In this document: piece after piece, positions 58,682 to 64,000 of the stretch
Layout of the letters: the number at the start of each line of letters is the position of its first letter
Position numbering within the stretch: position 1 is the first letter of the stretch
Assembly (NCBI GenBank): GCA_946811695.1
Contig: OX328124.1
Span: 58,470,459 to 58,534,458, forward strand
Reading direction: 5' to 3'
DNA from: Gonocerus acuteangulatus
Lineage: Eukaryota > Arthropoda > Insecta > Hemiptera > Coreidae
DNA: 64,000 bases
The notes under the pieces: model-generated
The model's input: the letters and a program-made list of their open reading frames with translations, nothing else
Told to the model about the DNA's origin: nothing
Databases searched by the model: none
Program-made: the position numbers and the translations under genes

Positions 58682-59510
58682 CACAGTGGGCGAAAATTAC
58701 CTTTTAGGTGGACAAAATTCAAAAAAATATTTCACAAATCACTTACTAAATAATGTCTAGTATCAGTAGGATTAAGGTAAAATGTAAATATTTACTTTCT
58801 TGGATCATCAACAGGCGACGGAAGGGAATATTATTCGGACTCTAAGAAAGGGAACATTTTCCCCAGTATTTATTGCAGTTTTGTTCTTGTAATTACTTTT
58901 CCATTTTTTGAACAGAAACTATACGTGATTATTTAATTTTCATGTTACCGATGTATATTTAATTAGCCTATTGATGTGTAGTTTACCACATGATCCACTT
59001 CAAGAACTGTCATTAGAAAATGAGGCTGACGATACTGACTCGTCAGAAGAAAATGCTGAAGGATGTAGCAGTATTGAATCAGACGATGATTGATGGATAA
59101 TTCGTTTTTAGTGCATAATATAATTGTATATATTTGTTATTATTAAAAAAAACAAAAAAACAAGTCAGTACAATTACTTTTTTCTTTAAGTTGTTAGTCT
59201 ATTTTTGTTATTTATTTTCGAATTATAGCTTATGTATTATTTTTTATGAATATATGTATTATGTTTATGTAAATAATAGATGCAAAAAGGTACTACTTAA
59301 ATGTTCCATAGATTTACAAAATGTTTTCCCAATTTTTATCTAATATGTCAAAACATTTGTGTGTCTAGAACATTTGTTTGTTGGATATACCAAAACTATG
59401 GGTCAACGATTGTTTTAAATATTTTTCCCTATCTCAGTGACCTCAAAAATATTGAAAAACACAAAAAAAAATAATTTTGTCGCCCTAAAAATGGATTTTT
59501 GTCCACTGTG
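58682..59510. mobile_element. Transib/RAG-like transposon candidate with CACAGTG ends
   Basis: Seen: terminal inverted repeats of about 38 bp, left CACAGTGGGCGAAAATTACC, right (complement) CACAGTGGACAAAAATCCAT, both continuing through TTTTAGG and GACAAAATT. A perfect 5-bp duplication CGGCG flanks it (58677-58681, 59511-59515). Family knowledge: Transib and ProtoRAG elements start CACWRTG, make 5-bp GC-rich duplications and share ancestry with RAG signal sequences, whose heptamer is CACAGTG. Only a short acidic reading frame is inside, so the element is non-autonomous or a deletion product. Other CAC-ended superfamilies (Chapaev, CACTA) make shorter duplications. Confidence 0.6.
58929..59093 (+). 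other. Acidic 54-codon open frame inside the Transib-like element
   Basis: Reads through LPHDPLQELSLENEADD, then SSEENAEG and SSIESDDD, then TGA at 59091-59093. A Glu/Asp/Ser-rich C-terminal tail of this sort is common in transposases and chromatin proteins. There is no start codon in good context and no recognised domain. It may be the last part of a deleted transposase gene. Confidence 0.3.
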
Positions 59511-59515
59511 CGGCG

Positions 59516-59640
59516 GCAGGAATTTTCTCATCCCACGGCTCGTTGGGAAAATTCCTCGCTGCGCCCCGGGTGTCGGCACCAATGGACTAGGTGTTCAAGC
59601 GCCGTAAAAAAAAAATAAATAATAAAAAAAAATATTTTAT
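59516..59640 (+). repeat. SINE-A 3' half
   Basis: gcaggaattttctcatccca, cggctcgttgggaaaattcc, tcggcaccaatggacta and gcgccgtaaaaaaaaa. The tRNA head is replaced by the sequence before the Transib-like insertion. Confidence 0.6.
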
Positions 59641-60875
59641 TTACTTGTTTGACGTATGGCTAGTTAATGTAACCGCCCACTCCTAATGGAAAAAATATTT
59701 TTTCCTCACGAAAAATATGTCTCATTAGTAGTCAACTTGGCGGTTGTACACCAAGTTTCGCAGGGATGAAAAAATAACAGGTGGTAAGGGCAAATTAATA
59801 ATAGTAAAAATAATATTGAGCCAAGTTTTAAAGAAAGTCATATTTGGAAGGTAGTAGGTACGACTGATGCAAATTTTAAGCATTATTTTGTTAATTTTTT
59901 CAAGAGGGCAACCTCAATACTGAAGACAATAATGGGTAACCAACCACTTGCTGTTGGCACCAGTTGTAGACACGCCGTTTAAAAAAAAAAAATAAATAAA
60001 AAAATTTGTCTTGAAGAAGCCGGAAATTTAGACTTCATTAAATTGGGCTAAATGTTCAATACATTATACCTTTCTGGGCTATTTCTTTCTATATATTTTA
60101 ACTGGATAGTGGCTTTTCGAGTTAATTGTTAATTCTACCTTAGAAGAATTGATCTTTAGTATGCCAGACTTCTTTTGCATTCATAGAAAATTGCTATTTG
60201 ACTTGGAAAAATTGTTCAATAAAAAAAAACCCCTTTTTTTGAAAAAAGTCCGTGAAAATATTTTACTAACCGATGTCTATGGTAGCTAGGCCTAGGTAGA
60301 GAGAACAACAAAAAACAAATAATGAGAGTGTAAACAAAAAATTAATAAGAGGGGCTTGTGGGCCAGATTAATTTCACATGTGTGACGAGGGCAATATTAG
60401 TATGTGGGGATACGGCCTAGGGTTATGGTCCCCTGAATAGCCTGCTTGAATAGTTTCTAAGGACGATAGTTTAACTTCCCGACGTCTAAGGTAATATATA
60501 GCCCGTGCATAATATGGCGCATGCCTTCACTTCCATCAGATCTTATAATACCACCGAAACTCTTAACCATCAGCACAACAGAAAATAACACAAATGAATT
60601 AATAATGTGATGAAGATAGTTAGCCGTCGAAGTGATAAGAAGTCAACGGAATATTTTGGTTTCGGCAGAGTAAAAACCACCAGATTTTTGAGAAACTCTA
60701 CAATTTGGATGTTTGAGCATGCTCTTCGCCAGCGTTCTTCATCAATAAATGCCAGGGAGTGGAGAAAGTCCAAAACATTTACGTGATATTATATGATGGT
60801 GGCACTATATTTATAATGTATTTTATATGACAGAAAGTCAAATTTCATAACTTACACATTATTTTTTACTAACCC
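59641..60875. other. 5S SINE tail fragment and unassigned intron
   Basis: 59935-60003 (gggtaaccaaccacttgctg, then ttggcaccagttgtagacac and gccgttt) is the end of a 5S SINE. The rest is unassigned. Confidence 0.4.
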
Positions 60876-60881
60876 TTTATT

Positions 60882-61067
60882 TCGCTCTACATGTTTCACG
60901 CCCCTTGAGGCATTTTCAGGCCCACTTAACAAACAAATTAAAGCCTCAACCCCAGAGAACCTTCTGCAGACGTATAGACTAAGGTTGAGGCTGTGATTCG
61001 TATTTTAAGTGCTCCTGAAGAGGCTTCTAGGTTCGTGAAACATGTAGAGCGAAATAAAGGATTATAA
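60882..61067. repeat. Palindrome with hammerhead-like motif in both arms
   Basis: Outer arms tttatttcgctctacatgtt/aacatgtagagcgaaataaa, with cctgaaaatgcc (minus strand) and cctgaagaggc (plus strand) followed by gtgaaac. The inner part (gcctcaacccc and complement) also pairs. Confidence 0.55.
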
Positions 61068-61069
61068 AA

Positions 61070-62100
61070 GAGTAATGTCTAATTAATCAAGTTTGGCCTT
61101 CTGCTACATAAAATAAATTATAAAATACATTTACCTCATGTTCACCTATGTGGTATCGTTTTGGTCTTTCCCCACTCCCTGGCATTTATTGCTGCAAACG
61201 TCCAAATTACAGATTTTTTCGAAAATCTGGTTGTTTTCTTAAGACGAAACCTGCATCCCATCATTGTTTCACTTGGGTTCTTGTCTATGTGTAAGTGAAT
61301 TAAATCCAAGCAAATGTAGACAAGCCGCACTTGAGGCAGAAGTATTCTAAAAGTGGGTTGGGAATTATTTGAGAAAGACATAGAAGGCAACGAAATGCAA
61401 TTTAATAACGAAAATTCCCGTCAGAAAGATCCTGCGTACTCTGAGCACATTCCTCAAAAAACAACGTCAGGTAATTTGTAACCCGAATTTAATTAATAAT
61501 AATAAACAAATATTTCAGCCAAATGCCTACTTCCTTCGGTTAAACTTAGTTGGTTTTCGCAATTCATTTTCTCAGTAATTTGAAATGTTATATACATACA
61601 TGATGTTGTTAAAATAAAACAAACAATCCGCTCTCAAGGTGCAAATTTATTTTTAAGAATGGAGTGGTTTTTAGGTTACCTCTATCTGTCTTCTATTGTA
61701 CCAATTTTGCTTTTGATTATTTTTTTTTTCAATCCATATTTTGTGGTAGACTAGAAATATAAATAAAATGTTCTGTATCAATAGAGTTCAATCGTAATTT
61801 GTTGAATATTAAATCTGTTAAAGAGCTGACTTAATAATAATAATAAAAAGTCTTCAAGTTGACTCTTCCACCACTTTCTATCAAAACATAGCGGGTTTCA
61901 TTAGTTGTGAATAGTTTTTAGCTAGTTTGGTTGAGTGAAAACAAAAATTACGTACCGCAAGTTCACATTTATATCCAGTTTAGTGTGTTTCGAGTGGGCC
62001 AACTCGTGGGCCTCGTTTATACCGATATTCATAACAAGAAAGCAACAATTACAACTGGTACGGGTTAATTCATAATTTCCTTACGAAGAACATCCCCATT

Positions 62101-62131
<31 letters not shown>

Positions 62132-62985
62132 GAAAGAAAGAAAGTTTGTTCATATTTTCATGTCATAATAGAGCCAGCAAGACGGACTTAATATCTTCCG
62201 GTAAATAGTCCGACAAATCTATTTCATCAGTACTCAACATGATATGGCAAGTTTTATTAAGATAAAACAAAACTATCAGACTTACAGGCACATTAAAATT
62301 TTGGGCTGCAAATAAAGCTGGCTAACTCGTTATCCAAGAGCAGGACTACACTAACATAGACTCTAGGAGTCAGGTCCTGAGAACTCTGGGTAACCAGATG
62401 GAATCTCCTCCGGGGGACTCTATTCAATCGTACTATAGCGTGACTACAGCTTTCTAGACCAGCAACAAAAAATAGAAAATTACATTATTCAGGCAAGGAA
62501 ATCTTTCGTAGAACTGGAAACCGAAAACAAACACATCATCTATAGATTTTTTTTAATATAGAATCGGAATAGTTACTTAGTTTTTGTACTCTACAATAGC
62601 ATGGTAAACGATTCGGCTGGTAAACGAAATTTCCTTTTGGTTTTATTTTGTGCTATTTTTCATCAAAATCGGATGTTTTTTTTCTTTTTGTCGACGAAAG
62701 AGCGCGAATATATACATATATCGGGATGAAGCCGCCAGGACAACGTCTCAAACTAGGCTGATCCCCTATCAAGAGCGAGGAAACACATTAAAAGAGTCGA
62801 GGTATCATATAGGAACCTCTAAAAAATACATACAATTAAAAAGGATGCTAAAATTTTTTTTAAACAAAATACTTATCCTCTTCTCGGAAGAAAAACTAGT
62901 TCCCATCGTATAAATCGGAACCAAAGTTTTTTTTTAATCTTAATAATTTGAAAGCCTTATTATTTATTAATAATTTGACATCATT
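61070..62985. other. No recognisable gene; poly-A and weak R2-like stretch
   Basis: A-run at 62104-62131; 62595-62700 weakly resembles R2 (ggctggtaaacgaaa, tttttcatcaaaatcgga). The open frame at 61142-61390 on the minus strand has no recognised domain. Confidence 0.4.
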
Positions 62986-62988
62986 CCC

Positions 62989-63193
62989 GGGAGGCCCGGT
63001 GGCCGTGAATGTTAAGGCGTAAGCACTTAATACTCCGTGCCAAAGGTCATGAGTTCGATTGCCACTATGGGGTGGTGACGTTTCTTTAGAAAAAAAAGAA
63101 AAAGCATCAGCCCTATCCTGGCTAGAAAAGGGTGGTAACCTATAGATAACCCGTCCCAAAATTCTAAGTTAATAATAATATACGTTAAAATAA
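62989..63193 (+). repeat. SINE-C, complete, with target duplication
   Basis: tRNA-like head (gggaggcccggtggccgtga, box B gtcatgagttcgattgcc), body cagccctatcctggctagaa, aagggtggtaacctatagat, aacccgtcccaaaattct, tail agttaataataat. An 11-bp duplication acatcattccc at 62978-62988 and 63194-63204. Part of the body is shared with the 5S SINEs. Confidence 0.82.
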
Positions 63194-63273
63194 ACATCAT
63201 TCCCAGCCTACAGCTGTCCTCAGTTAACTGTTGCCTCCGTATTACATATCAAATATGTAATATTGTAAATATA

Positions 63274-63275
<2 letters not shown>

Positions 63276-63356
<81 letters not shown>
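63276..63356. repeat. (TA)n array with CATA interruptions
   Basis: About 80 nt of TA repeats. Confidence 0.95.
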
Positions 63357-63359
<3 letters not shown>

Positions 63360-63529
63360 TATACACGGTTTCGAGCTCTTGATTAGTCGAAAGCCTAAAA
63401 AAGTTCCTAAAACATAGGAATGGGAGGACCATTTCAATGAAAAAAGTATTGAAACTGTTAGTTTCCGTTGAATGTCGTATCATAAATTGGAACCAAAGCT
63501 CCTAATAATTTTTTTTAACCCAAGTATAT

Positions 63530-63742
63530 TGTAGACGATGTGCCCCTAGATGGGGCTGGATTCTCCACCCCCACAGATAATCTGCTCAAGCGTCCATTGT
63601 TGCTGCCCCCAATTGGAGAGCGGCCCGCCAGCCAATTGGCCTTGTTAACACAGCAAGCAGCTGGTCTCATCGCCGCTCCTAGCTTACAAACAGGGCTACC
63701 AACACAAACAAGCAACGCATTTACTGTCTCAGCTGATTAATC
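63530..63742 (+). other. GC-rich coding-like island of unknown identity
   Basis: Seen: a roughly 210-nt island, clearly richer in GC than its surroundings, with an open frame after tattgtag that reads DDVPLDGAGFSTP, then a Pro/Leu/Ala/Gln-rich stretch, to a TAA at 63738-63740. It could be a terminal exon (acceptor at 63530), a processed fragment, or part of an unrecognised repeat. It cannot follow the exon at 39490-39681 directly, because that exon ends in phase 0 and phase 0 here hits a stop after four codons. It lacks the Trp-Trp motif expected in the linker after TMD0. The opposite strand is also open for about 66 codons, which weakens the coding argument. Confidence 0.2.
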
Positions 63743-63948
63743 TATTGTCAATTTAATCTGTCATGGTATGACTCTCTACCATGAAGAGAATGGTGTTTGT
63801 GGCCTTTCTCCTTGAGTGTTCATGAGTTGAGACCTTCTATTGGACAAATATTTCCGGAATTTTTCTCACGTTCGTTTAGAATATCTTCCACCCCTTTGCT
63901 TCCGACCAGCAAGCACCTGTAAACGCAACATTAAAAAAAAAAAAAAAA

Positions 63949-64000
63949 TCCGTCACGCAGGAGCTGCATAACTAAGCACTTTCCTCAGAATTTTTCTAGT
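63949..64000 (+). mobile_element. R1 element 5' end, cut by window end
   Basis: TCCGTCACGCAGGAGCTGC, then TAAGCACTTTCCTC and agaattt at the last base. The element continues outside the window. Confidence 0.7.

Noticed and set aside
61142..61390. 82-codon minus-strand open frame
   Set aside because: A few Cys/His residues are not spaced as a zinc finger; no recognisable domain and no splice context.

Overview
This window is eukaryotic, AT-rich, intron-and-repeat DNA, most probably from an arthropod with a large genome. It has no operons or bacterial signals. The arthropod call rests on three things: the gene fragment reads as a sulfonylurea-receptor type ABC transporter, the copia element has the fly-type internal initiator-tRNA primer site, and 5S- and tRNA-headed SINEs occur beside Helitron2/HINE-like, hAT, piggyBac, Harbinger-like and Transib-like elements. 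The species cannot be named from sequence alone.

One host gene can be supported. Three + strand exons (2960-3087, 15374-15557, 39490-39681) have proper splice sites and compatible phases, and together encode most of the five-helix TMD0 domain of a SUR/ABCC8-ABCC9-like protein. The introns are about 12.3 kb and 23.9 kb, and the next one exceeds 24 kb. The first coding exon, the linker and the ABC core are not seen. A GC-rich coding-like island at 63530-63742 is unassigned.

Almost everything else is transposable elements inside those introns. By region: 1-15 kb holds decayed SINEs, a palindrome with hammerhead-like cores, one full R1 Helitron2-like element (6017-7074) and a MITE (14888-15263). 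15-25 kb holds TA arrays, tRNA- and 5S-derived SINEs and a truncated, frameshifted copia (20894-24065) that landed inside a 0.5-kb palindrome. 25-36 kb holds a foldback element, an R1 copy carrying a SINE, and a four-level nest: R1 inside a Harbinger-like element, inside a piggyBac, inside an R2 element. 36-46 kb holds another R1, then a foldback element inside a 5S SINE inside an R1 relic just after exon 3, twin hairpins, and a head-to-tail run of R2 elements. 45.7-48.0 kb is a dead hAT transposon with a duplicated 3' end. 48-64 kb holds R1/R2 fragments, a second 5S SINE, a TTA-flanked foldback element, a second member of the 26-kb foldback family, a Transib/RAG-like CACAGTG-ended element (58682-59510) and a complete tRNA SINE.

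R1 and R2 are the most distinctive elements. Both have asymmetric terminal inverted repeats (the 5' repeat lies about 24 nt inside the end, the 3' repeat forms the very end), a 3' hairpin closing on CTAA, a related 5' header, variable internal tandem modules and TA microsatellites. That is the architecture of non-autonomous Helitron2/Helentron (HINE/DINE-1-like) elements. All family assignments come from reading motifs by eye; no database search was run.
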